Translations under genes and position numbers: made by a program
DNA from: Symbiodinium kawagutii
Taxonomy: Eukaryota > Sar > Dinophyceae > Suessiales > Symbiodiniaceae
NCBI GenBank assembly: GCA_009767595.1
Contig: VSDK01003991.1
Coordinates: forward strand, 103,198 to 167,197
Length of the DNA: 64,000 bases
Direction: 5' to 3'
Part shown: positions 13,401-26,300 of the stretch, piece by piece
How positions within the stretch are numbered: the stretch's first letter is position 1
Layout: each line of letters begins with the position of its first letter
The notes under the pieces: model-generated
Seen by the model: only the letters and a program-made list of their open reading frames with translations
Databases searched by the model: none
What the model was told of the DNA's origin: nothing

Positions 13401-14327
13401 GTACCCCATTGTTACAACATATTCACAGACTTATTCATGTACATTGTTGCGTGTCTCAACTGGCAGGATCCTAATTTTGCACTTATGCTGCTTCATATAA
13501 TTTCACTATTTTTTCCCAATGATCATTGCTAATTGAATTCTTTACAATTGGTGTCGATGAGGGCAACCAAAAAAAAAGTGACTCCACTGTCGCATCGTTG
13601 CCAAGGTGCTCTTCCAGTCATTCCTGAGCGAAATATTGCAGGCAGGGTTCCATATTCCAACATGTCCCAGACATGTCCCAGCAAAAGCTGGGTTTACAAC
13701 CGAACTACCTGAGACTTGGGCGGATGAACCAGCTGACACGCCAGGGCATGCAGAAATTAAGGGAAGGAGGCCCATGCAATGGTGTTGCTATAATCTTCCC
13801 CTCGAACAATGTTGCTTTGTCGGTAGCCCTGAAGGAGTATACCAAATCAGGGACCATCACCACCGCATGTTGTCAGCCATGATTACAGCTTTTCCTCACC
13901 AGCAAGTGCCATCAGTAGGCGTTGTATATAAGCATGATTAAGCATCGTTCTTAGCCATTCATTAACCATTGATATCTACCATCGTCAATGCTCACAGTGA
14001 CCAGTTAGTTCAAACACATGTCTACCCATGTTATGTACCATTGTTCATTACCTTGGTCATTGCTATTCACCATAGTCAACAATTCATATTATCAATCAAA
14101 TCATTTACCATGGCTATTACCATTACCATTGATAATATAAGCTTAACAAATCATATCATTAAGCATATATTATTAACCATAGCTATTAGCATTGATTAGG
14201 CATTGTTATTCACTCATCGTATCCCTACCCCCGGGGGGATTGGTAGGCCAAGCCAGTAGGGATCTCACAGTGATTAGCCCAGCTGCTGATCGAACGCATT
14301 CCACCAGTAGAGGTTGTACGACACCAC
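8232..14327 (-). CDS. gene 1 EEP nuclease-domain exons
   Basis: Seven exons encode the endonuclease/exonuclease/phosphatase fold. 14279-14327 has VVSYNLYWWNAF (metal/substrate Asn). 12920-13029 has GFQEC (metal-binding Glu). 12358-12489 has GKWGPRYVTWVKLT. 11618-11721 has FFWHFNTHWCVHSEG (catalytic-type N-x-H). 10639-10713 has VVVTGDFNAR (Asp/Asn). 9862-9918 has HFLKSGFKLAV. 8232-8333 has DCIFYSDHW, then GSDHKPVY (C-terminal Asp-His) and the stop. The signature residues of an active EEP enzyme are therefore all present. Introns include a GC donor after 14279 and GA donors after 12358 and 11618. One small exon between 10639 and 9918 seems missing from my model. Confidence 0.82.
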
Positions 14328-17300
14328 CTGTGACCCGCGCCCACCACGGGGTGCCGCTAAGGATTGGTGGACCACAAATCACCTCCACTACAAGCGTAAT
14401 CAAGAGGTATAAAAATGGCGTGTTTATAATTAGCTTTTAGCCATTGGTGAAAATTACAAATAAGATAATTTATAACCAACATCTCATACATTCTAATACC
14501 GAATACCATAATTATAGTTAAGAATCAGCAATTATACTCAGAATCCAGCTAGCACGATGACTGCAATAATCAGGTAGCTGCTTGATCAGGGTAGCTGCCC
14601 TGGTCGACGTAAGTGCAATCCATGCGTCCAAGGCCCGTAGATGCCCACTTTGCTATTCTGATTTTCTGTCTGGAGGCATCCAAATACAAACCAATACATG
14701 CCATCATCCATTGAGCATGTCTCAACATTTAGGGTGTGATGGCATACATACCAATCTTGTTGGTTTCCCAATCTCAAATTCATTTCTGATGCTCATACAG
14801 TATCATAGCTTCCCACTCAAAGTTTTTCACTCCTAAACACATACTTCATCATGCTGCCATGCAAATAAAGATAATATCCAGAGATGTAGCACAATAAAAT
14901 TGGCCAAAAAACCAAGCGCAACAACCGGCAAAAGAAACAAAAAGAAAATCACAAACAAAAACAGCCGATAAAGTCGAAAACAAATCATCAAAACGAGAAA
15001 CAAAAACAATGCAACGAAGCTGTGCTCTTTCTTATCGCTGTGGGTCAAAACCCCGTACCCCTGGTTCCCCATCATTAACCATTGTTTTCCCTATTGTTGT
15101 TGGTCATTATCCCCCATTATTGCTGGTTAATATTGACCCATAGCCCTTTTTATGCAGAAAAAAAACAAGAGACACCGTCACACAGCTGCTGCTCTTGCCA
15201 CAGCTTCCTGCCTTCACCTGGAGTTCATCGCCAGAACCTCCACCTGAACCACCTCCACTGCCGCCGCTGCCGCTGCCGCCGCTGCCGCCACTGCCACCGC
15301 TGCAAGTGGTTTTGAAGACAGACTTGCCTCATCACCAGGGAGGCCTCCCCAACGATGTGCAGCTGGGGCCACAACTGGGATAAAGCATGGCTTCAAGGTT
15401 TGTAACGTAGCTCATAGCTGGCCAATAAAACCACACGATTAACGGTGAATGTGAATTGACGGTTAACTCTGCCCTCTGGAAGATGGACCTGGCAATGGAA
15501 AAGCATTCCGTCATAAATGGTTTCCCAGGCTTTTGCTAAATATATAGTGTTTTCTCATCGCTACTCGCCGCTACTCCATGTTTATTCACTCAATTCATGG
15601 GAAAATATTCCACTATAGAATTGGCATTCAAAATATTCCATGCGTAAAGTTGATATAAAATGACCATCAATTTCCGGGTTAATCCATCACACCAACACTG
15701 TTCCTCATGCATTAACCTGAGAAATCCATGAGGCATAGATAATCTTTTTGCTGGGCGTCCAACGGTTTGCCCTCAACACACCGACCAGAAAATGATAACC
15801 CCCCTGATGTGACTTTCCATTTCCAACGCATCGGTTGCCCAAAATCATCCAACTGGCAAACAGGCCACCCAATCAACTCACCGTGCACAGATTATCCATT
15901 CCTTCAAACATCGGCAAATTTATGAGTACTGGTTGGAGGCTATGACCCATCCTGAAAAATCTAGCCAATCACATCATCATCCCCAGGTATGGTTGAAACT
16001 AAAAACTAAAACATCTCCCAAACCCCAACCCAAATTACCACAGGTCGCTTCCCGAAAATCTCCACGATCTCCACGACTCCAGCACCTTTCACCCCGCGGC
16101 TTTGCAGCTGGGTGGCAGTCCGATTTAGGCTCAGCTGCCTCGGTACCATCCAAGGTCTTGTCCTTCAGAAAGCACCAGTTCCATTCGGGACCTCGAGCCA
16201 AGCCATGCGGCGCACTGCCCCCATTTCTGCGGAACCAACGAAATGTAGTGTAGGGGAACACATGGAAGCAACATGCGGGTGATTCAACTGGCTTTTTTAC
16301 GCGAAAACTGCCCCTGTTTCTGGCCGATTCCAGCTGAAAACTAGTGATCGACTGACTCCTGCACCACTGATTGAATCAATGGAATCGGGAGCCACGTAGC
16401 GACCTTCTAATGATTGTTAAGCAATATGACTATGACCAACCATTAGCACTAATGATTAAATGTGTAACCATAAGCCTATCAAATCCTTGACCGAGAGCCT
16501 GTCAGATGATTGCTAATGATTGTTAAGCACTGTGATCAACCGTTCTCATCCATCATCGGCCAACCAACATAGTACTGAGCATGGGTTATCCATTGTCAAC
16601 TGTTGCTAAGCCTTATGATCAAAAGCTATCAACAACGAGCATCAACCAATCAGGATTGACCATGTCACTATAGGATGAAGCTTTGGCTATCTGACCACTA
16701 CCTCGGGGGCATCAACCAATCGTCCCAATCATGATTTGCGGATGAATCGATGAGAGCATCGATGAATCACCAGCATCACAACAGCAAAACATCCCAGGAA
16801 TAATGCGCCCCCTGCATGACAACCACCACTTCGATGCCAAGATGCACAAAGTAAAACTCTGGCAGTCCTCCTGATGGCCAAATTTCGATCCCATGGATTG
16901 CTCACAGTTTTTGCTAGGAGTGTGAGGTTTGTGGGATCATGGTATTCGCTTCATAATATATGGTCAGAAAGGATAAGCTCACTATTTCTTAATGAACTAT
17001 GATGGCACCATGAATCATGGTACCATACGGATACGCTTAATCATACTTAATCAGGGGAGCATGGTGTGAAAACACCATGGGCTGAACAAGGGGTGCTCGT
17101 GGTTTGCTCATGCTGTTGCCACCCCGGTGGCCAAAAGCACTGGATGATTGGCTGCTAATGAGTTGGCTTCAGGCCGCCATCAATCACATCACGACAACCA
17201 AAGAAGAATGCTTGTTGCGACCCTCGCCTAGGATATCAACCATTCCAGCCCATCTTAACCATTGGTTCTTGGTAGTTGGGGGTCCAAAAATTGCCAAGTT

Positions 17301-20300
17301 GTTTCATAAGTAGGCTAACTACTATACATGGCAAATAGAACTTAAAAAGTATACTTAAGTATAGTTGAGTGGCTTATAATGGCTTACTAATCACCAGCTA
17401 AGTGGCCTCCAGTGGCTTCTAAACAACCAGCAACGTGTAGGCTTCCCAGTCCCTTGCAACCGAGGATGTCTTGGCATCCGCTCCTTCTCATTGCAGGCTT
17501 TTTCGCACTCGCTGATAGAGCTGGTTCCTGAGATCACAAATCAGGAAAGTGAACACTAGTTTGGTTGATATGTAAACTCTATAGTTGAATCTAGTTTGAT
17601 CACTAGTTGATCCTAGTTTGTTGATACTCTCCGGCAAATCTGGAAGTGAAACAAATGATTTTCAACTTCCGGGTTAGTTTGACAAAGGGTAATCACACGA
17701 TATAAATCATGCCAAATTTGAGCTAGTTGCCTTTATATAGCATTGCACAGCCACTCTTACCGACCATCGCTTGTCACAGTTCAGTGATTAGGAACGTTAC
17801 TGCGCAAGGGGGGATGTTGGGGGTTAGACGTCAAGTACTCTTGTTAGTGTTAATCAGTGAGCCATGAAGCAACCACGAGCCGTTATATGACTGCTTGGAT
17901 AGCAAGCCTGCAGTGAATAACCCTATAAGGCAAGCTTTAAGCCTGTAGTCCTGGTTGGTAACCAATTAACCAATGTCAATACTCATCAACCTTATGAGCT
18001 TGTACCATCTGATCTAGCAATTACCGATTTTTGATCAGGATCGTTACTGTAATTATTGCAGTACTCTAGCAAGTTAGCAATTTGTATAAGCCAATATCCA
18101 GCTGACCTAGCAATTACCAATTTATCGGAGCTTGTACCATCTGATCAACTCACCTTTAGATCAGGACCAAACAATGATTGATCACTCTTGATCACTCACA
18201 ATCTTTCACCGTTCATAAATCATCAAACTCACTTCGGCATCAATGCGTCAACCACCCATTTTTTTTGCCTGCGTCAACCACCCATGAGCCACCAATCGTC
18301 CTTCAATTCTCCATTCACCATCAGACAGCCACTTCAACCACCATCCCACCATTAATTCAGAATAACTTGGCCACCAAATACCCACCAAATTGACCAAGCC
18401 ACACGATTCACCATCAAAACTAAGCATCAAAAATGACCATCACATTTTCCATATAACTAACCATTTGGATTCACCACCTTCGCTTTACCCTTAGCGCATC
18501 CGCGTTGCATGTCCCACGCTATGCACCGAGGCGCTCTTTCTCCCCACGGAACTGCCCTCGTCATTGACCACGCCGTCCATGGCGGAATAGCAGGTAGCCT
18601 GGGCGCGGGGCGATGGAGCCACCATGGCTGGGGGGTAGGAGCTACCGTGGTTCACCCTATGAGCCTTTGGAGCTACCATGGCTGTGGCTGGTTTTTTTTG
18701 GTTGATGGTGGGTACCATGCATGAAAATTCACAGCTGAAGGAGTTGTTCATGGCGGATGGAGTATGGATCATGGATCCAAATGCTTCCAGTTACCATTGA
18801 AATAGGTAACCAGCTGGTTTCTACCATTATTGTTTAAGGGTGGTTACATGGTGGTTACTGTTGAAAGGTGAGTGAAAGCCAAGGAATGATGGTGGGTAGT
18901 TGATTCATTGTTCGACGAATAATTGATGGGCAATTGATGCTTGAATGGGTAATAGCAAGCACAGAGTGGCACTCCCCCAGTCGGGTCTGTTTCTGCGCCA
19001 CCGACTCCGATGCTTGTGTCATAAACTAACTGGCAGCTAGCCTGGTAGTGCCCAAGTAGTGTTGATGAAACCATTAGTTGCCACACCTGCTGTATTGGAC
19101 ATCGTTTACCTAATAAAACTGCTCATTATCTTGAAACAAGATCAGAGAACCTGAGTTTATTGCCCGTACCACCCCTAATCAGTTTATCACAGGGTTTTTT
19201 TTTGCATAGTTGAGTTATTTCTCTGCCAAGTGGGCGAAATAGAAGGAATGAGCCAGATTTGATGTGGAAAAACGCCAGTTGATTAATGACCCACTGACTT
19301 TTACTATCAACAAGTATTGGCTAGAGCTACTAGAGCCACCACTTGATTCAATTAAGACAATGCACAAATCACTCAGTTGTGATATTTTTGGCTAAAGTGC
19401 ATCGAGCTAAAAACGCGGAGTCTTGAAGATTGCTTCTCATCACAAATGCTGGCTTATCATGTGTTGAAAAGGCTTAGACTTAGACGATTGCAAATAGTGG
19501 GACTCGAGAATTTACTCTTGAGGTATATAGCTGTAAGCGTATTACAACAAAATATCATGCCACTGTGAGTCATTTTTCGTGACATCACGGATCTACCAAT
19601 CTACCATCATCATCCATTATCACGGGGAAGTGTGCACGCTAGATCTTGCAAAAAACTATGTACATCCTCTGCCTGCTTGAGGTTAAAACGTCTCCGAATA
19701 GCTTCTACCAACAAAGGGACATGAGGCAAAAGCGACTCGTCGGTGAGAGTTGCAAGATCATCAAAAAAACCAGAGCCGTTGTCATGATTCGAAACTCCAT
19801 CGAATGGAAAACGGAAGTGGTGCAAGAATGCAGTTTTTGGATCGACAATAAGGTTGTGCCCGCCTTGAGAAACAATGACTTGGTGAACGGACAAGCGGTA
19901 TGCCAAAGCAACCCGCACCACCTGCTTGGGATTTAAGTAGCGCTAGGACTGCGGATCGGGTCGCTCGAATCGCGTGGACGAGATTTCCAGCTGATGCCGT
20001 TGATCAGGTCGTGCAAAGCGAACCCTTCGGAACGCCAAGCTGCTGACAGCGTGCAGGTTCTGGAACAACACTCCTTCCTTCAGAGCTGCGCCAACTGATT
20101 TCAGCCCGCGAAAATGCAAGTACTCGTCCACATCCACTGAAGGCATCAACCATCGAGCATGATTCTTGGCTCGGAACAAACAATCATTCATCATGTACCC
20201 CTGCCGAGTCACTGGATAGGGTGGATGATGATCGAACTGAACCATCGTCACCAAAGCCGCATCCAAATACGGTTCAAAACCTCTTGTTCTATGGAATCGC

Positions 20301-23300
20301 TGCCGCTGAAGGTGTAAACGAGGAAATGCTCGACCCCCAACATCAAAGACCACTCCAACCACTCGACCAACTGCTTGAAAACGCCTAGTTGTAGGCCTTT
20401 TCGCTCAGAGTGGTCATCATAGAAGTCTCGCACGCACGCCATCACTTCATATTGCCCCAAAAGATTTGGTTCGCGAGATGCCACAAAAATGCCCAGACTG
20501 CTGCCGGTTGCGTCTTCCAAATGAACTTGGAACGTTCGGCGATTCCGTTCTTCAGGAGGCCAATCACAGATCAACACACTTCCAACGTAGGTGATTTTCG
20601 TCCGATGAAACCCATGAGGCCCGCTACAAAACAGGATTTGCTGATGAAGTTCATCCCATTTCGTCGCTTGGACTTCTTGAAAACTGTCACCATCCTGTTC
20701 TGTGAGCAAGGCAATGTAACTGGTATTTGTCCCAAAAACTGGAACTGCACTGAAGATCGTGATCTTGAGATTTTGGGAGATAGTGACTTGCTGCTCCCTA
20801 GGCACTCTGGCCAAAACTCTTGCAGCCACTACCGCGCTCAGGTTCGCATCATCAACGGTACCAATGCCATCAGCACGAAGGAAATGCTCTGGACTCTGTC
20901 AGATCTGGTGACTCATCAGACTCCTGAACGACGCAATAGCTATGGTGATTGACAACACTGGCAGCAATAGTAGCGAACGTCTCCAAACCATTGCGTTTAC
21001 ATTGACAGGCATTGCCGGTGAGCTTGGTGTCTGACTTGAATGATTTGGAGTGATTTGGATGCATGACTGAATAAGTATGAATAAGTAGTAGATGAAAGAT
21101 CCAATAACGAACTATCATGAGACAATAACAGAAACACGACTATTTTAACCATCAAACGTCATCACCCATTGTTGCATGATGATCGAGGACAGCTCACTTG
21201 TGATTAACACAGGTTAATAATGCCGAACAACGGTTGATGTCAACTATCGTGGGGCTAACGTTCATTAATGCTCAAAAGCTGTTTTTTCCCACCGTGATGG
21301 CAACTTGATGGCCAATGGTTGGTCATCCATCATGTGGAGGAGCGACGTGTGATGATCAATTAAACATGGCCGTTAAACACGCTTGAATTCAACTGGTGCC
21401 GTTTCTTTCCTGTCGGGGACTGGTTGCCATTAAAATATGCCGGAAAACGCCCCCCGATCGGATCGGCATAAGCCAACTGTCTGCAGATTGGATTCCGTCA
21501 CCGATCTGAGCGGCCGACGGTGGCAGCACAAGAGCGGCGGCCTAACCAACAGCTCTTGACTCGTTAGTAATACGAGTAGAAGCAACTAGTGTAAGGCTAT
21601 AGCTGGTATAATAAAAGCACCCGGATGATTTTTGGCTGTTACTCTTACAAGTGGTGAAGGCCAAAGAAGACTATCAGTTGATAGTAATTGTATTGTGGTG
21701 CATGCTGAAGCTGGTATTCTGCTAAAGTACCATTAATTATACAAGCACTACCAAAAATACATACAGCTAGTGGTGGAAAAGGCAATCACCAGCTATTGGA
21801 CTGTGAAACCTATATCTCACTCTAATCAACAATCACTGCACCAACCACTATTGGCTACCATTTGTTTAGTCCACTCCTGGTAGATCCTTAGCTCCCCCTT
21901 TGAAGGGCCATAGGGATACCCCTGGTTCCCAACCGCTCCCGCCCGAGCACTAAGCCAGTCACATGCTCCAGCAGCCTATCTTCACAAACCAGCTCATGAA
22001 CCATCAGATTGACCACCAATAGCCGTCAGCTATTCATTCTGAAGCAAGCCCGGCTTGAGCAACCAGCTTATTAACCAGGTTGGTAAGCATCAATAAGCAC
22101 CAAAAAAACAATATCAGCCATTCAAATCGGATCATAACCATTAAAAAAAATCACATCAACCGTTTCGAATCAGTTTCAATAAGCATCAACAACCATCAAC
22201 TAACACGAGCAACCATATAACAACCATGTTTCATCATCATTGACCCACGGCTGAACCATCAGTTCTCCCACAACCCTGGCACCAGCTCCGGAGCAGCGCT
22301 CCGAGGAACTTGCGGCTTGACACAGGTGCACAGCATGTCGCTGGTGTCGCCCTCGAGCGCCTTGATATCCTGAGGCGACGCCCGAACCCGGGGCCTTGGC
22401 GGGCCGGACCTTGGGGCCGTCAACAGCTAGTCATCCAAGCCCAAGGGTGGTGATGAATGATTACATGAAGGGTGGCGAGTCAAAAATGCCACATGGGTGG
22501 TAGTTAATGATCATTAATGCTCATTAATAGCATGAAAATCAAACGATGATTCATCCATGATCATTCATGGATGCTATTCATGATCATTGACTACCACCTT
22601 ATTACCACATATCGCTATCAATAGAAATGTAAGTGCTCAATCATTACCCAACCATTGATCCTATTGAGGCTTAGATCTGCTATTCATCATGATCATTAAT
22701 CTGGGCATGCTATCCTAGGCATCATAGATTAATCATGCTATCCAGGGCATGATGATACCATCATCATAGATGAATCTGCTATCCTATGCTATCCTATGCT
22801 ATCCTCAATCATTACTCAACCAGCGAGCTTCATCGTCTCGCAATGCCGGGTTCACCACTGGTAGCTGGGTCCCTGCAGCGCAGCTGCGCCTCGTCGCAGC
22901 CATACCACTCCTCTTCGGCGTTTCGCTGGACCATGGAGAATCAACCATGGCCCTATGGCTAATCAGCTGGTGAATCGACCATGCTTAGATTCGATGGCTA
23001 AGAATGGGCGACAGACTGGTACTAGGGAGCTATGAACCATGCTTGGTTACTGGGGAGCTGTGGTTGATAGCTAAGAATGGTTACTAGTTGATTCATCAAC
23101 CGCTCTAGGGAGCTATGAATCTAACCTGTCTAATCTAGGTTATGAATCTAGTTATGATAAATCAACTTTGCTTGCATGGGGAATCTGTGAAGTTAATCAT
23201 GGCCTTTGACACAACAGACCACTGGAAGAACCTGTCACAACCCGACTGTTGGAGGTTGTCCTGCAGTCTTTTGAGGATTTGGAAGCTTAAAGCACTCCAC

Positions 23301-26300
23301 AAACAGGTGATAAACAGCGCAGTGTAAGATAAACTCATGCATGCTTCTTGGAGAAGTTGCCCGTCATTTTGGCTGGGATGTTCCAGCAGGAACCAAGGTT
23401 TCTGCATGTCACTTTGGGTGGTTCCATGCAACCTCCAGTGTCCAACGACTGTTCCAGGGCTGCCCTAGCACCGGCCGCCAGCCTTTGGTTAGCATAAGTA
23501 ATAGGAGTACCAGAAGTACCCAGCAATCTCTGTTTCGTCTATTGATCTCTTGTTCAGGGTGGGCAACAATGCCAAGGATCACTACAAACAGTCTAAGCCC
23601 GTAGTGCGACATGAGCAACTACAACCATGGTTGACCATCATAACACGTGCTTGTGTAATGCAAAGCCTATCTGGTGATTCATTACATTGTCAATGAACCA
23701 TCGATAACCACCATGAATCATCAAAATAACCAATCTATACCAATCTATTAATCCTAACCATCAATCACCCCCTGTGCCCCACCATCAACGCTTCATTCAA
23801 CAATCATAGGCGCCAGCCGAATCATAGATCAACCCACCCCCCCAAACCGCCGCGGCACGGAACCACGCCTTTGGGATGCAGTCTTCGGCCTCTTCCTCGG
23901 CCGCGGCAATGCAGGTGTGGCCAAAGCTTTCACCTTGGGCGGCTCAGGTCACGAGGTCGGCCCGGCGCCCCCAGCTGTTGCGGGTGAGGCCCCCAGCTGT
24001 TGGGATCGATCGGTTCACTGATGTACCAGCTAGGGTAGATATAACTACTGGATGGTGGGTTAGAAACCTACATACCCAGAAAAGTACCACTTTGTAGCCC
24101 ATAGAGTAGATCTGTTTGAATGGTGGTTTCATGTCAGGGCTTCTCCAAAATGAATGCTGAGCCGTTGTCCATGCCAGTGCCAGCTGTTGCGGGGGATCAA
24201 TGGCCCCATGACCCATAGGCATGGATTAGTATGATTCCATGCCATTCGTAGATCATGAAGCTATTGATTAATTGATGTAGATTAATATGGCAGCAAACCA
24301 GTAACAATAGATGACGATACCATTTAAGATTCAGTGCGTAGATGGTATCATTGTTTATAGTTATTCTTGGTATGATAATTGTTCCTACCCAACCTGATAA
24401 ACTGCTAAAATTGACCAGCAGTGTGACCAATACAATCACCATAATTGTAACCAATATCCTTGATCAAAGGACAAACATAGTTGGTTGTAGTCAGCCAAAA
24501 CAAGGCCCTGTTTCCACTACAACCACTAAGACTCCCATTGTTGGCAGTATAACTACGGGCAAACCTTCCAGTTTGCCCGCGCCTCTGTCGTCAGCGTCTT
24601 GGAACGTCAAAAGGCATTGGTTTTTACGGGACAAAATTCACATGTGTGACATGAAGCGTATCTTGACGGCGCGCGCAGGTCCTTGACCTGTGTTTTGCTT
24701 GCAGTCTGGAAACATACAACCCTAAAACCCTAAAACCATAAACCCTAAAACCTTAAACCATAAGCCCTAAAAAGCTAAACCGTGAAGCCAAAAACCTAAA
24801 AACCTTTGAGAAAAACGATGAAACCTTGAAACCATAAACCCTAAAACCCTAAAACCATAGACCCTAAAACCCTAAAACTATAAACCATAAACTATTACAC
24901 GCAACCCCCTGTTCGCCCTGTGGGCGAACTGGGGTGTTTGCGCGTGTAACTACTATATCTATATAAACAAATGAACGAACGAACGAACGAACAAACAAAC
25001 AAACAAACAAACAAACAAACAAACAAAAGATAAACACATTAACAAACAAACAAACAAACAAACAAACAAACAAACATCAACAAATGACTGAATAAAAAAT
25101 AAATAAATAATAAAATACTTACATATATGATGCTATTTACCCGTACATACACCCCTGCTGGTCGCGTCAGCTCCTGTTCACAACCGCCTTGAAACCCATC
25201 ACTGTGCAGCCACAGCCGTGCTGGCCGGTGCCCATCGGTGCCCAGGAGCAGTAACGATCGCATCGCTGGAAGTTGTCGGTCTTCACCAAGGCTTGGCAAC
25301 CTCCACAGGTCACTTCGTCCTGCGGACCAAGGCGTTGGCCTTTGACAGCGAACTGGGGTACGAAGCGGACCTGGTTGGTGGGTGAACCAGCCCTAGAGCC
25401 ATGGTTAACTGGTGGTTAATGATGGTTAATAGTATGGTCATAAGTCATAATGGTTAATAGTGGTTAAAGATATGGTCATAACATGATTGATAATGACTGA
25501 AAGTGATCATAATTGGTGGTTGAACCATCCCTATGAAGAACATGCTTATCAAGCAACCATTTGTTTTTTAATCATAGGGAAAATTGAGTAAAACAACCAG
25601 CCGGAAAATTTTTTGCCGACCATGAACAACCATTTCTGTAGCACTTGGGAAAGTATAATTAACATGATTGAAACCACCAACCGGTGATGCTTCTGGAAGT
25701 TCAGATTGATCCATTGCGGTGGTTCACATTGATGTTCATGACGGTTGAAAGTGTTTAAGAGTGGGTAGTTGGGGTTCATAGGCTGGTTTGTAAATGTGGC
25801 GGTCAATTCTGTAGGATACTAACCGTGAACGATGGTTGATGATTGATGATGGGTACTGTTAATGGTGGTTAAACAATACCCCGGCGAAGCTCGACTGGTG
25901 GCTGCTTGTGGACAATGATCCCCAGAAGTCTTTTGCTGATCCATCGACCCATGAGTCACAACAAGTTTCGTGGCCCACAATCGCTTGCACACAAGAAAAC
26001 CAGTCTGAATCCAGTTTCAAAATGCAACATTGGTAAAGTGATCTTGGACTATCCGATCGACCAATAACTATGACTGAAGACGCACCCAATAAAAAAACAC
26101 ATGTACTACACATGGAACGGCATGCGCTATGCACATGGAACGGAACGTGGTGCACATAGAGCGGTTAAGCTGGCACATAGAAGGGTTAAGCCAAAAATTG
26201 CTGGATTCTGATGGCTCTATTCAACCACTGTCAATATTCGGGGCATCACTGTTTCAAAACTACCTCCTCTTTTCCAGGAGGCAGGGGTTTTGCTTCATCA

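Noticed and set aside
20410..20952. Plus-strand 180-codon ORF
   Set aside because: It is the antisense of the glycosyltransferase-92 block, whose family motifs are on the minus strand.
21012..21120. Spliced-leader relic expected 5' of a retrocopy
   Set aside because: I looked for a CCATTTTGGCTCAAG-like string upstream of the glycosyltransferase pseudogene and elsewhere in the window and saw none.
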